Shown here: piece after piece, positions 1 through 8,680 of the stretch
How the letters are laid out: each line of letters starts with the position of its first letter
Position numbering within the stretch: the stretch's first letter is position 1
From: Agromyces albus
GTDB lineage: Bacteria; Actinomycetota; Actinomycetes; Actinomycetales; Microbacteriaceae
Assembly: GCF_004134825.1 (NCBI RefSeq)
Contig: NZ_SDPN01000035.1
Coordinates: 1 to 44,081 of the forward strand
Reading direction: 5' to 3'
DNA: 44,081 bases
Program-made: the position numbers and the translations under genes
Notes under the pieces: generated by a model
The model's database searches: none
The model's input: the letters and a program-made list of their open reading frames with translations, nothing else
What the model was told of the DNA's origin: nothing

Positions 1-887
1 GCCTCGGGCGAGCCCGCCGTCTCGTCGGCGGTGACCGCCGCCGCATGGTTCGGGAAGCCCAGGAGGCGAGCCCGCTCGGCGCGGAGGCGCACGAGCTCGA
101 GGAGCGTCGCGCGGGTGTCGTGCTCGCCGCCGCGGCATCCGCGGGCCCGCGAGGCCGCGAGGAGCCGGTCGCGCACCTCGGGCGACTCCAGGTTCGTGAG
201 CGCCGGCTGGCTCGTCGGGAGCACGAGCGTGAGCAGCCAGCCGTCGAGGCCGCGGGCACTCGCTGCCTCGCGCGCGGCCGACTTCGTGCCGGGATCGAGG
301 CCCGCGAGCTCGGCCTCGTCGGTCAGGTGGAGCGCGAGGTCGTTCGTGTCGGCGAGCAGGTGCTGCTGGAAGGCGGTCGTGAGCGTCGAGATGTGCTCGT
401 TCAGTGCGGTCAGTCGTTCGCGCTCGGCCTCGTCGAGGGCGGCACCCGCGAGGGTCGCCTCGCGGTGGTATCGCTCGAGCAGGTACGCCGACGCGGCGTC
501 GAGGTCGAGTTCATCGGCAGCGGCGCGGAGGGTGTCGATGCGGGCGTACAGCCGCGGATCGAGCCGGATCGCATCGCGGTGCGCCGAGAGCAGCGGCGCG
601 AACTCCGACTCGATGGCGTCGATCGCCTCGTCGGAGTTCGCCGAGCTCGCATTCTCGAAGACGGGGAGCACTCGCCGCAGCAACTCGCCGGATTGCTCGA
701 GCGCGACGATCGTGTTCGAGAAGGATGCCGGTTCGGTGCCGGCCGCGATGGCCTCGACCTCTTCGCGCTGCTCGCGCATGCCGATCGTGATCGCCTCGCG
801 ATAGTGCTCAGGCCCGATGAGGGCGAACTGCGGCAGCAGGTACGGGAGCGGACTCGGTTCGAGGAACGGGTTCGTCTGATCGCCCAT
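1..887 (-). CDS. M3 family metallopeptidase (Dcp/oligopeptidase type), N-terminal part
   Basis: The N-terminal 295 residues are present; the gene runs off the left edge, so the zinc-binding HExxH motif is not in view. The N-terminus (MGDQTNPFLEPSPLPYLLPQ, followed by a region with HYREAI) is the usual opening of peptidyl-dipeptidase Dcp and related cytoplasmic M3 peptidases, which cut short peptides. Residues 40-295 are helix-rich and acidic, as expected for the M3 helical lid domain. The ATG at 885-887 has no Shine-Dalgarno sequence but lies six bases after a -10-like hexamer, so the message may be leaderless. The gene is divergent from the methyltransferase at 941. Dcp versus PrlC/oligopeptidase A cannot be settled without the C-terminus. 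Family assignment is from sequence similarity to known N-termini. Confidence 0.85.
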   Translation of the reverse strand, partial: MGDQTNPFLEPSPLPYLLPQFALIGPEHYREAITIGMREQREEVEAIAAGTEPASFSNTIVALEQSGELLRRVLPVFENASSANSDEAIDAIESEFAPLLSAHRDAIRLDPRLYARIDTLRAAADELDLDAASAYLLERYHREATLAGAALDEAERERLTALNEHISTLTTAFQQHLLADTNDLALHLTDEAELAGLDPGTKSAAREAASARGLDGWLLTLVLPTSQPALTNLESPEVRDRLLAASRARGCRGGEHDTRATLLELVRLRAERARLLGFPNHAAAVTADETAGSPE

Positions 888-893
888 CCGTCA

Positions 894-899
894 ACCATA
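894..899 (-). promoter_or_regulatory. -10 box of a probable leaderless promoter for the M3 peptidase
   Basis: On the minus strand TATGGT is followed by six bases (TGACGG) and then the ATG at 887-885. This spacing puts transcription start at or next to the start codon. No good -35 was found. Confidence 0.5.
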
Positions 900-928
900 G
901 TTCGTGTCGCGCGGCTCGCCCGGGAGCA

Positions 929-934
929 TAGGGT
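929..934 (+). promoter_or_regulatory. -10-like box before the methyltransferase
   Basis: TAGGGT is followed by six bases (CGAGGT) and the ATG at 941. It could give a leaderless message, but the GAGG in the spacer could instead be a very close Shine-Dalgarno sequence. It is divergent from the equivalent box at 894-899, so the two promoters lie back to back within about 40 bases. Confidence 0.35.
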
Positions 935-940
935 CGAGGT

Positions 941-1774
941 ATGGACGAACACGCCCGGCCCGGCAAGGCCGCACCTCGAGACGCCTATACACATGGCCAT
1001 CACGAGAGCGTTCTTCGCATCCACTCCTGGCGCACGGTGGCGAACTCCGCCGCGTATCTCGTGCCCCACCTCAGGGAAGGTCTCCAGCTCCTCGACGTCG
1101 GCAGCGGTCCTGGCACGATCTCGATCGACCTCGCCCGTCGCGTGCGGCCCGGCCGGGTCATCGGCATCGACGCGTCGGAAGAGGTCGTCGCGAAAGCCAA
1201 CGGCCTCGCTGAGAGCGAAGACGTGCACAACGTCGAGTTCCGCGCTGGCGACGCCTACGCGCTCGACTTCGACGACGACACGTTCGACGTCGTGCACGCA
1301 CACCAAGTGCTGCAGCATCTCGGGCGACCCGTCGAGGCGCTGCGCGAGTTCCGGCGCGTGCTGAAGCCGGGCGGCATCGTCGCCGTTCGCGACGTCGACT
1401 ACGGCGGCGTCATCTGGAGCCCCCCGTCAGCGGGCCTCACCCGGTGGCTGTCGCTCTACCACGACGTGCACGAATGGAACGGCGGCGAGCCCAACGCCGG
1501 TCGCCAGCTGAAGCGCTGGGCGCGAGAGGCGGGGTTCTCCGACCTCGAGGCCGGCGGTACGACCTGGGTCTTCTCCTCAGCGCTCGAGCGCGAGTGGTGG
1601 GGCGGCTCGTGGGCCGAACGGGCGACCGAGTCGCAGTTCGCGGCGCACGCGATCGAGTCGGGTCACTCGAATCCTGAGGAGCTCCGCCAGATCGCCGAGG
1701 CATGGCGCGACTGGGCGGCCGACGACGACGGATGGTTTCTCATGCCCCACGGCGAGATCATCGGGCGAGCCTGA
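941..1774 (+). CDS. Class I SAM-dependent methyltransferase
   Basis: 277 residues. The SAM-binding glycine motif (LLDVGSGPGT, residues 50-59) and an acidic motif II (VIGIDAS) mark a class I methyltransferase. The segment around HQVLQHLGRPVEALREF and LKPGG fits motifs IV-VI of the UbiE/Methyltransf_11 type. The N-terminus (TRDAYTHGHHESVL-like, residues 14-24) resembles actinobacterial small-molecule methyltransferases of this family. Substrate cannot be told from sequence. It stands alone, divergent from the M3 peptidase and tail-to-tail with the 74-residue gene at 1785. No signal peptide, so cytoplasmic. Confidence 0.88.
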   Translation: MDEHARPGKAAPRDAYTHGHHESVLRIHSWRTVANSAAYLVPHLREGLQLLDVGSGPGTISIDLARRVRPGRVIGIDASEEVVAKANGLAESEDVHNVEFRAGDAYALDFDDDTFDVVHAHQVLQHLGRPVEALREFRRVLKPGGIVAVRDVDYGGVIWSPPSAGLTRWLSLYHDVHEWNGGEPNAGRQLKRWAREAGFSDLEAGGTTWVFSSALEREWWGGSWAERATESQFAAHAIESGHSNPEELRQIAEAWRDWAADDDGWFLMPHGEIIGRA

Positions 1775-1784
1775 CGAGCGCGCG

Positions 1785-2009
1785 CTACCAGTCCTCATCG
1801 ACGTCGTGGGCGTCCACGATGGTGTCGCGCACGACGGTGCCGTCGTCGAGTTCGGCGATCGGCCGCCCCTCGAGCCAGGTGAGGGTCCAGTGACGGTTGC
1901 CGCCGCCGCCCGGGTGGGACGCTTCCGCGGCCGCGATGCGGTCTCGGAGCTCCGCCGGAACGGATGCCGGCGGCTCATCGCCGAACGCCCACCGCGTGCC
2001 GAGTCGCAT
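1785..2009 (-). CDS. Small protein of unknown function (74 aa), coupled to GNAT gene
   Basis: A 74-residue acidic protein beginning MRLGTRWAFGDEPPASVP and ending in an Asp/Glu-rich tail (VDAHDVDEDW). The middle holds WTLTWLEGRPIAELDDG, which has a two-strand beta character. I do not recognise the family. The start ATG (2009-2007) shares its A with the TGA of the GNAT gene (TGATG arrangement), which argues for translational coupling and a real gene. The reading frame stays open upstream through the GNAT gene, but that part is arginine-rich and shadow-like. Cytoplasmic; no membrane segment or cysteine motif seen. Confidence 0.65.
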   Translation of the reverse strand: MRLGTRWAFGDEPPASVPAELRDRIAAAEASHPGGGGNRHWTLTWLEGRPIAELDDGTVVRDTIVDAHDVDEDW

Positions 2010-2455
2010 CACGCGTCCATCTCGTAGGTCACCCAGCTCGTGCGCCGGGCGAGCTCGTCGTAGAGTCGCTGCGCCTCGGCGTTGTCGGCCGCCGTCGTCC
2101 AGGTCACGCCACCCGTGCCGAGCTCGGCGGCGCGAGCATGCACGAACTCGATGAGCCCACGCCCGATGCCGGCGCCGCGGTGCTCCTCGTCGACGTAGAG
2201 GTCGTCGAGGTGAATGCCACGGGTCGCCTTGAGCGTGTCGGGTACGGCGCGGAACTGCGCGAGACCCACCGGCCGACCCTCGTCGTCGACCGCGAGCGCG
2301 GCTTCGAGCGGGTTCGCGTCGTCGCGAATCCAGTTCCACACGATGAGCGCCTTGGCGTCATCGAGCTCGGTGTCGTAGAAGTTGCAGTAGGCCTCGAAGA
2401 GCGGCAGCCAGCCGAAGAAGTCCTCATCACCGGCCATCCGGATCTCGTGCGTCAT
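2009..2455 (-). CDS. GNAT family N-acetyltransferase
   Basis: 148 residues, the usual length for a single GNAT domain. The acetyl-CoA pyrophosphate-binding loop is visible as HRGAGIGRGL (about residues 93-102), preceded by the beta-4 strand LDDLYVDEE. The C-terminal NAEAQRLYDELA matches the family's conserved NxxAxxLY helix. The N-terminus (EDFFGWLPLFEAYCNFY) resembles the group that acetylates small amines or amino acids. Acceptor substrate is not predictable. It lies 8 bases downstream of valS and its stop overlaps the start of the 74-residue gene, so the three genes are probably one transcript. Confidence 0.88.
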   Translation of the reverse strand: MTHEIRMAGDEDFFGWLPLFEAYCNFYDTELDDAKALIVWNWIRDDANPLEAALAVDDEGRPVGLAQFRAVPDTLKATRGIHLDDLYVDEEHRGAGIGRGLIEFVHARAAELGTGGVTWTTAADNAEAQRLYDELARRTSWVTYEMDA

Positions 2456-2463
2456 GGTTCCTC

Positions 2464-5046
2464 CTATTCCGAGGTGATCTCGAACACGACGTCGCGGACG
2501 TGGAACTCGTCGGCCTCGACGAAGTCGATCTCTGCGATGCGTCCCACCGCCCGCAAGTCGGGTGCCGCAGCTTCGAGCAGGGTGATGGCCGCGGCGGGCG
2601 CCGCGATCGCGGCGCTCACGACGGGCGTCTTCTGCGATGCCTTGGCATCGGTCTTGGCGCGACGGATGCCGGTGAGGGCGAGGCTCGCGAGTTCGAGGAG
2701 CTCGACGCCCGCTTCGCCGCGCGCGGCGAGTTCATCATCAGTCGGCCAGGGAGCGGTGTGCACCGAGGTCGTGTTCGACCAGCGCCAGGCCTCCTCGGTC
2801 GCGAAGGGGATGACCGGGGCGAAGAGCCGGAGCAGCACGCTCAACGCGGTCTTCAGCGCGGCGACCGCCGAGGCCTGCTCAGGGCTCGGCGCGCCGTAGG
2901 CGCGCTCTTTCACGAGTTCGAGGTAGTCGTCGCAGAAGGTCCAGAAGAACGTCTCGGCGGACTCGAGCGCGCGAGCGTGGTCGTAGGTGTCGAGCGCCCG
3001 TGTGGCGCGGTCGACGACGTCGCTCAGCTCGGCGAGCATGCTGCGGTCGACGGGCACGGTGACCGGGGCATCCGCCGACCCTTCGAACCCGAGGATGAAC
3101 TTCGCCGCGTTCAGCACCTTGATCGACAGTCGCCGGCCGATCTTCACCTGCGTCGGGTTCTGCAGGTCGAACGCGGCATCGGTGCCGAGGCGCGAGGATG
3201 CCGCCCAGTAGCGCACCGCGTCGGAGCCGTGCTGCTCGAGCAGGCCAGCCGGGGTGACGACGTTGCCCTTTGACTTCGACATCTTCTTGCGGTCGGGGTC
3301 GACGATGAATCCCGAGATCGCCGCACTCGACCACGGCGCGACGCCGTGCTCGAGCTCGGCGCGAAGGGTCGTCGTGAACAGCCACGTGCGGATGATGTCT
3401 TGACCCTGCGGGCGCAGCGAGTAGGGGAAGACGAGCTCGAAGAGCTCGGGGTCGCGCTCCCAGCCGCCCGCGAGCTGCGGCGTGAGCGACGAGGTCGCCC
3501 ACGTGTCCATGACGTCGTGCTCGCCGACGAAGCCGCCGGGGACGCCGCGCTGCGTCTCGTCGAAGCCGGGCGCCGCTGCCGACGACGGATCGACGGGGAG
3601 CATCTCACGGGTCGCGACGATCGGCTCGTCGAAGCGCGGCTCGCCCGCGTCGTCGAGCGGGTACCAGACGGGGATCGGCACGCCGAAGAAGCGCTGCCGG
3701 GAGACGAGCCAGTCGCCGGAGAGGCCCCCGACCCAGTTCTCGTAGCGCACGCGCATGAAGTCGGGTCGCCAGTCGATCTCTCGCCCGTGGGTGAGCAGGC
3801 GGGTTCGGAGCTCTTCGTCGCGAGCGCCGTTGCGGAGGTACCACTGGCGGGTCGACACGATCTCGAGCGGCCGGTCGCCCTTCTCGTAGAACTTGACCGG
3901 GTGGGTGATCGCCTTCGGCTCGCCGATGAGGTCGCCCGAGGCGCGGAGGCGCTCGACCACGGCCTGGCGAGCGGAGAAGGCGGTCTTGCCGGCCAGTTCG
4001 GCGAAGGCCGCGCGGCCCGCCTCTGACGTGATCGCGTCGGGGGTGTCGGCGATGATGCGGCCGTCGAAGCCCACGATCGCGCGGTTCGGCAGGTCGAGCT
4101 CACGCCACCACACCACGTCGGTGATGTCGCCGAACGTGCAGATCATCGCGATGCCGGTGCCCTTGTCCTTCTGGGCGAGGTGGTGCGCAACGATCGGCAC
4201 CTCGACACCGAACACCGGCGTCGTGACGGTGGTGCCGAAGAGCGGCTGATAGCGCTCGTCGTCGGGGTGGGCCACGAGTGCGACGCAGGCCGGGATCAGT
4301 TCGGGACGGCTCGTCTCGATCTCGATGCCATCGCCGTCGGCTCGCCCGAAGGTGACCCGGTGGTAGTGCCCGGGCTGCTCGCGATCTTCAAGCTCGGCCT
4401 GGGCGACGGCGGTGCGGAAGGTGACGTCCCAGAGCGTGGGGGCGAGCGCCTGGTAGGCCTCGCCGCGCTCGACGTTGCGCACGAAGGCGAGCTGCGACGC
4501 GAAGATCGACTCGTCGCCGATCGTGCGGTAGGTCTGGGTCCAGTCGACCGAGAGGCCGAGCATGCGCCAGAGCGCCTCGAACTGCTGCTCGTCTTCGACG
4601 GTGAGGCGCTCGCACAGCTCGATGAAGTTGCGCCGACTGATCGGCACCTGATCGGCGGCCTTGCTGCTCTTGCCGTCGCCGCCCTCGAACGGCGGCACGA
4701 AACCAGCGACATAGGGCAGGGTGGGGTCGCAGCGCACGCCGTAGTAGTTCTGCACGCGTCGCTCGGTGGGCAGGCCGTTGTCGTCCCAGCCCATCGGGTA
4801 GAACACGCTCCGGCCCCGCATGCGCTGGAACCGCGCGATGACATCGGTGTGCGTGTACGAGAAGACGTGGCCGATGTGCAGCGAGCCCGACGCCGTGGGC
4901 GGGGGAGTGTCGATGGAGTAGATCTGCTCGCGAGTCGCCGATTCGCGGTCGAAGCGGTAGATGCCCTCACGCTCCCATGCGTCTCCCCAGACGGATTCGA
5001 GGCCCTCGAGAGCGGGCTTGTCGGGAATGCGCGGGGTGTCGGTCAT
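2464..5046 (-). CDS. valS: Valine--tRNA ligase
   Basis: 860-residue class I aminoacyl-tRNA synthetase that charges tRNA-Val in the cytoplasm. The HIGH motif is at residues 57-60 and KMSKS at 588-592. The CP1 editing domain lies between (GTGIAMICTFGDITDVVWW), and GWDDNGLPTERRVQ is typical of ValRS. The start is placed at MTDTPRIP because GGAG stands about seven bases upstream; an in-frame ATG nine codons earlier lacks such a site. The C-terminal portion holds the helical anticodon-binding domain; a long C-terminal coiled coil is not obvious. No T-box was found in the roughly 125 bases upstream, unlike ileS in this same window. Confidence 0.97.
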   Translation of the reverse strand: MTDTPRIPDKPALEGLESVWGDAWEREGIYRFDRESATREQIYSIDTPPPTASGSLHIGHVFSYTHTDVIARFQRMRGRSVFYPMGWDDNGLPTERRVQNYYGVRCDPTLPYVAGFVPPFEGGDGKSSKAADQVPISRRNFIELCERLTVEDEQQFEALWRMLGLSVDWTQTYRTIGDESIFASQLAFVRNVERGEAYQALAPTLWDVTFRTAVAQAELEDREQPGHYHRVTFGRADGDGIEIETSRPELIPACVALVAHPDDERYQPLFGTTVTTPVFGVEVPIVAHHLAQKDKGTGIAMICTFGDITDVVWWRELDLPNRAIVGFDGRIIADTPDAITSEAGRAAFAELAGKTAFSARQAVVERLRASGDLIGEPKAITHPVKFYEKGDRPLEIVSTRQWYLRNGARDEELRTRLLTHGREIDWRPDFMRVRYENWVGGLSGDWLVSRQRFFGVPIPVWYPLDDAGEPRFDEPIVATREMLPVDPSSAAAPGFDETQRGVPGGFVGEHDVMDTWATSSLTPQLAGGWERDPELFELVFPYSLRPQGQDIIRTWLFTTTLRAELEHGVAPWSSAAISGFIVDPDRKKMSKSKGNVVTPAGLLEQHGSDAVRYWAASSRLGTDAAFDLQNPTQVKIGRRLSIKVLNAAKFILGFEGSADAPVTVPVDRSMLAELSDVVDRATRALDTYDHARALESAETFFWTFCDDYLELVKERAYGAPSPEQASAVAALKTALSVLLRLFAPVIPFATEEAWRWSNTTSVHTAPWPTDDELAARGEAGVELLELASLALTGIRRAKTDAKASQKTPVVSAAIAAPAAAITLLEAAAPDLRAVGRIAEIDFVEADEFHVRDVVFEITSE

Positions 5047-5172
5047 GATGCTCCGGTTCGATATCGGCGGCACCGTGTCGGTGGTGAGGTGCCTGATTGT
5101 GACGATCCAGCCTAGCGGAGACCCTCGCGGGCGCCGATGGCGCGAGCTGGGACCGCGGCAGCTCGGCGGCCG

Positions 5173-6828
5173 TCAGTGCACGAGTCGCGGTGAGTCGGCG
5201 ACGAGTTGCGCGGTGTACGGGTGCGCCGGTTGGGCGAACACCTGCTCGGCGGCGCCGGCCTCGACGATCCTGCCGCCCTGCATCACCGCGACCCGGTCGG
5301 CCATGTGCCGAACGACACCGAGGTCGTGCGAGATGAAGAGGCACGCGAGTCCGCGCGAGCGCTGGAGCTCGTCGAGCAGGTCGAGGATCTGCGCCTGGAT
5401 CGTCACGTCGAGGGCCGAGACCGGTTCGTCGCAGATCAGCACCTCGGGCGACGCGGCGAGTGCGCGAGCGATCGCGACGCGCTGGCGCTGCCCTCCCGAC
5501 AGCGTGAGCGGGCGCCGGTGGGCGACGGATGCCGCGAGCCCGACCTGCTGGAGCAGCGCGGCGACGCCCGGGGCGGGGGCGCCCCGCTCGGTGCCGGACG
5601 CGGCATCCGCGAGGATCCGGCCGACGTTCCACCGCGGATCGAAGGAGCTCAGCGCGTCTTGGTAGATCGCTCCGATCCGTGGGCGCATCGGACGTCGCTC
5701 CGCCTCGCGGAGCCGTGACCACTCGGTGCCGTCGAGCACGACGTCGCCGGAGTCGGGCTTCGTGAGCGCGAGCGCGAGTCGCGCGACGGTGGTCTTGCCC
5801 GAACCCGATTCGCCGACGAGTCCGAGCGTCTCGCCGCGGTGGACGCTCAGCGACACGTCGTCGACGGCGGTGAAGCGCCCGTCCGCGACCTCGAACGTCT
5901 TCGTGACATGGTCGAGGGCCAGCAGCGGGCGCTGATCGCGGAGCGCGGGTAAGGGCGTCTCGATCGCAGTTCGGGCGGTGGCGACAGCCTCGGCCTCGGC
6001 CGCGGGCGGACGATCGACGACGCTGAGCGGCATCCCACGCGGCGTGCCGCTCGGGACGGCGGCGATGAGCGCACGGGTGTACGCGGTGCGCGGCGCCCCG
6101 AGCACCTCGGCCGTGGTGCCCTCCTCGATGACCGCTCCATCACGCATCACGAGGATCCGGTCGGCGAGCTCGCGGACGACCGCGAGATCGTGGCTGATGA
6201 GCAGCAGCCCGGTGCCGTTCGCCGTGAATCGGGCGAGCAGTGCGAGGATCCGTGCCTGCACGCTCACGTCGAGCGCGGTCGTCGGCTCGTCGGCGATGAG
6301 CAGGGGCGGATCGAGCGCGATGGCGGCGGCGATGAGCGCGCGCTGGCGCAGTCCGCCCGACAGCTCACCCGACCGCTGGCGTGCCGCGAGGGCGGGATCC
6401 GGCATGCCGACGCGGTGGAGGAGCTCGAGCACCCTCGCGCGGCGGGCGGTCGGCGGCATCCGCTCATGGAGGCGCAGCGGGTCCTCGATCTCGCGGCCGA
6501 CGGGGCGAAGCGGGTCGAGTGACACGAGGGCGTCCTGCAGGATGAGGCCGACGTCGCGTGCTCGCACCCGCTGCCACTCTCGCTCGCCCGCCGACCCGAG
6601 CTCGCGGCCCCTCACGCGCAGCCGCTCGCTCGAGGTGCGGGCATTCGAGCCCGCGAGGCCGAGGAGGGCGCGCGCGGTGACGCTCTTGCCCGAACCCGAC
6701 TCCCCGACGATCGCGACGCATTCGCCGGGGCTGATGCGGAGCGAGACGCCGCGCACGACCTCGGTGCCGCCGAACGAGACCCGGAGATCTGCGACGTCGA
6801 GCACGGGGGAGTCGGGATCGATGGTCAC
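5173..6828 (-). CDS. Peptide-type ABC transporter, fused double ATP-binding protein (DppD-DppF like)
   Basis: 551 residues with two complete ABC ATPase domains in tandem. Domain 1 has Walker A GESGSGKS (residues 42-49), a slightly atypical signature LSGGLRQR and Walker B LLIADEP. Domain 2 has GESGSGKTT, LSGGQRQR and VLICDEP. Such fusions power the peptide/nickel/opine (Dpp/Opp) family of importers at the inner face of the membrane. The GTG start (6828-6826) overlaps the TGA of the upstream permease in a GTGA, so it is translationally coupled. The open frame extends further upstream through the permease gene, but that part has no ABC homology. It is the last gene of the transporter operon. Confidence 0.93.
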   Translation of the reverse strand: MTIDPDSPVLDVADLRVSFGGTEVVRGVSLRISPGECVAIVGESGSGKSVTARALLGLAGSNARTSSERLRVRGRELGSAGEREWQRVRARDVGLILQDALVSLDPLRPVGREIEDPLRLHERMPPTARRARVLELLHRVGMPDPALAARQRSGELSGGLRQRALIAAAIALDPPLLIADEPTTALDVSVQARILALLARFTANGTGLLLISHDLAVVRELADRILVMRDGAVIEEGTTAEVLGAPRTAYTRALIAAVPSGTPRGMPLSVVDRPPAAEAEAVATARTAIETPLPALRDQRPLLALDHVTKTFEVADGRFTAVDDVSLSVHRGETLGLVGESGSGKTTVARLALALTKPDSGDVVLDGTEWSRLREAERRPMRPRIGAIYQDALSSFDPRWNVGRILADAASGTERGAPAPGVAALLQQVGLAASVAHRRPLTLSGGQRQRVAIARALAASPEVLICDEPVSALDVTIQAQILDLLDELQRSRGLACLFISHDLGVVRHMADRVAVMQGGRIVEAGAAEQVFAQPAHPYTAQLVADSPRLVH

Positions 6829-7700
6829 GAGGGCCCCCTGCCCCGACGCGCGAGCGCTCGACCGAGCACGGTCGTGGCGATCGTGGTGCCCACGATCATG
6901 AGGCCCGGGAACACGGTCATCCACCAGGCGCCGGCGAGGTAGGTGCGACCGGCGGCGAGCATCGCGCCCCACTCGGCGGCCGGCGGCTGCGCACCGAGTC
7001 CGAGATAGCTGAGTGCCGACGCCCACACGATCGCCTGGCCGATGCCGAGCGTGGCGAGCACGAAGATCGGCACGAGCGCGTTCGGCACGATGTGCCGGGC
7101 GAGGATGCGCGCGGGGGAGTGCCCGAGCACGCGGGCCGACTCGACGAACTGCGCCGAGCGGATCGAGACGAGCTGGCCCCGGATGATGCGCGCGTATCCG
7201 GGTGCGGTCGAGAGCCCGACGGCGATGGTCGCCGTGACTGGGCCCGGCCCGTAGATCACGATCACGAGGAGCGCGAGCAGCAGGCCGGGGAACGCGAAGA
7301 GCACCTCGACGACCCGGCTGACGCCGAAATCGAGCGCGCGCCCGCCGAAGCTCGCGAGCACGCCGAGTGCGAGTCCGAGCGCGAGGCCGATGGCCGTCGC
7401 CGTCACGCCGATGAGCAGCGACGTGCCGGTGCCGGCGATGACGCGGCTGTACACGTCGCGCCCCGATTCGTCGGTGCCGAACCAGTGCGCAAGCGACGGC
7501 GACCGGAATGCCTCGGCCGCCGCGATCTGGTTGGGGTCCTGCGTGGCGACGAGCCCCGGGAAGCACGTCGCGGCGACGAGGAACAGCACGAATGCGATGG
7601 CGAGCAGCGTGCCGACGCGCGGCAGCCGATCGCGTCGGCGCGGCGGACGATGCTCAGCGGATGCCTCCACCGTCGTCTGTCGCAGTTCGAGCTCGCTCAT
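6825..7700 (-). CDS. ABC transporter permease, DppC/OppC type
   Basis: 291 residues. The N-terminus is cytoplasmic and basic, followed by a first membrane helix (GTLLAIAFVLFLVAATCFPG), then the WFGTDESGRDVYSRVIAGT motif characteristic of DppC/OppC. Further helices follow, and a coupling (EAA-like) loop with ESARVLGHSPARILARHIVPNA sits around residues 195-220. It pairs with the DppB-type permease upstream to form the membrane channel. Start and stop both overlap neighbours by four bases (ATGA upstream, GTGA downstream). The substrate is set by the binding protein and cannot be read here. Confidence 0.93.
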   Translation of the reverse strand: MSELELRQTTVEASAEHRPPRRRDRLPRVGTLLAIAFVLFLVAATCFPGLVATQDPNQIAAAEAFRSPSLAHWFGTDESGRDVYSRVIAGTGTSLLIGVTATAIGLALGLALGVLASFGGRALDFGVSRVVEVLFAFPGLLLALLVIVIYGPGPVTATIAVGLSTAPGYARIIRGQLVSIRSAQFVESARVLGHSPARILARHIVPNALVPIFVLATLGIGQAIVWASALSYLGLGAQPPAAEWGAMLAAGRTYLAGAWWMTVFPGLMIVGTTIATTVLGRALARRGRGPS

Positions 7701-8680
7701 CGGTTCGCCTCCTGCCGCAGCCTGGGGTCGGCGATGCGCGACGAGACATCCGTGAGCACGGTCATGAGCACGTAGACGAGCGCGATGAGCAGCACGACAC
7801 CCGTGACGACCGGGATGTCGCGGAGGGTCACGGCTTGCAGGAGCGTGCGGCCGAGTCCGGGCATCGCGAAGATCGTCTCGACGACGACGGCGCCCGAGAG
7901 CAGCCAGCCGAGGGCCCAGCCCGAGAGGCTGATGCCGGGCAGCGCTGCATGCCGCACGGTGTGCCGGAGCCGCACGCCCGTGGTGCTCTCGCCGCGGGCG
8001 CGGGCGGAGACGACGAACGGCTGCTGCATCGCGTCGAGGAGGCTCTCGCGCATCACCTGGGCGAGGAATCCGGCGAGCGGCACCGCGAGCGTGACGACGG
8101 GCAGTACGAGCCCTGCCGGCGTGCCGGTCGCGACGGGCGGCAGCCAGCCGAGCCCCGAGCTGAAGATCGCGATGAGCACCGCGGCGAGCCAGAAGTGCGG
8201 CAGCGCGGCCGCCGTCAGCTCGATGCCCTCCCCGACGGCCGTCGAGACGCGACCGCGTCCCGTCGACCAGAGCGAGAGGCCGAGCGCGAGGATCCACGCG
8301 AGCACGAGGGAGAGGAGCGCGAGGAGCATCGTGCCGCCGAGCTGGGCGCCGAGGAGGTCGGCAACCGGCACCTTGAGGGCGTACGACGAGCCGAGGTCGC
8401 CCGTGAGCAGCCGACCGAGCATCGCGAGGTACTGCACGAGGAGCGGCTGGTCGAGGCCGTAGTCGCGTCGCACCTGGTCGAGCGCCTCTTGAGAGGCCTG
8501 CGAGCCGGGGCCCCCGAGGATCGCCTGTGCTGGGTCGCCTGGGATCAGCCGGATCGCGAAGAACGTGAGGGTCGCCACCGCCCACATGACGAAGACGGCG
8601 CCGGCGACGAGGAGGCCCGCGTGGCGGATCGTGCGACCTCGCCGCTGCCTCCGGGGGTCAGCCGGCGAGCCACGCGTCAT
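7697..8680 (-). CDS. ABC transporter permease, DppB/OppB type
   Basis: 327 residues with about six membrane helices. The first helix is followed by FFAIRLIPGDPAQAILGGPG, the conserved DppB/OppB periplasmic loop beginning, and by RRDYGLDQPLLVQYLAMLGRLLTGDLG. The coupling loop is ARARGESTTGVRLRHTVRHA. The ATG at 8680-8678 lies 23 bases inside the end of the binding-protein gene, so the two overlap in different frames. There is no convincing start codon further in that keeps the first helix. It forms a heterodimeric channel with the DppC-type subunit. Confidence 0.93.
   Translation of the reverse strand: MTRGSPADPRRQRRGRTIRHAGLLVAGAVFVMWAVATLTFFAIRLIPGDPAQAILGGPGSQASQEALDQVRRDYGLDQPLLVQYLAMLGRLLTGDLGSSYALKVPVADLLGAQLGGTMLLALLSLVLAWILALGLSLWSTGRGRVSTAVGEGIELTAAALPHFWLAAVLIAIFSSGLGWLPPVATGTPAGLVLPVVTLAVPLAGFLAQVMRESLLDAMQQPFVVSARARGESTTGVRLRHTVRHAALPGISLSGWALGWLLSGAVVVETIFAMPGLGRTLLQAVTLRDIPVVTGVVLLIALVYVLMTVLTDVSSRIADPRLRQEANR

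Noticed and set aside
5047..5172. T-box before valS (GGGACCGCGG-like string)
   Set aside because: The string is on the strand opposite to valS and lacks the full T-box consensus and pairing elements.
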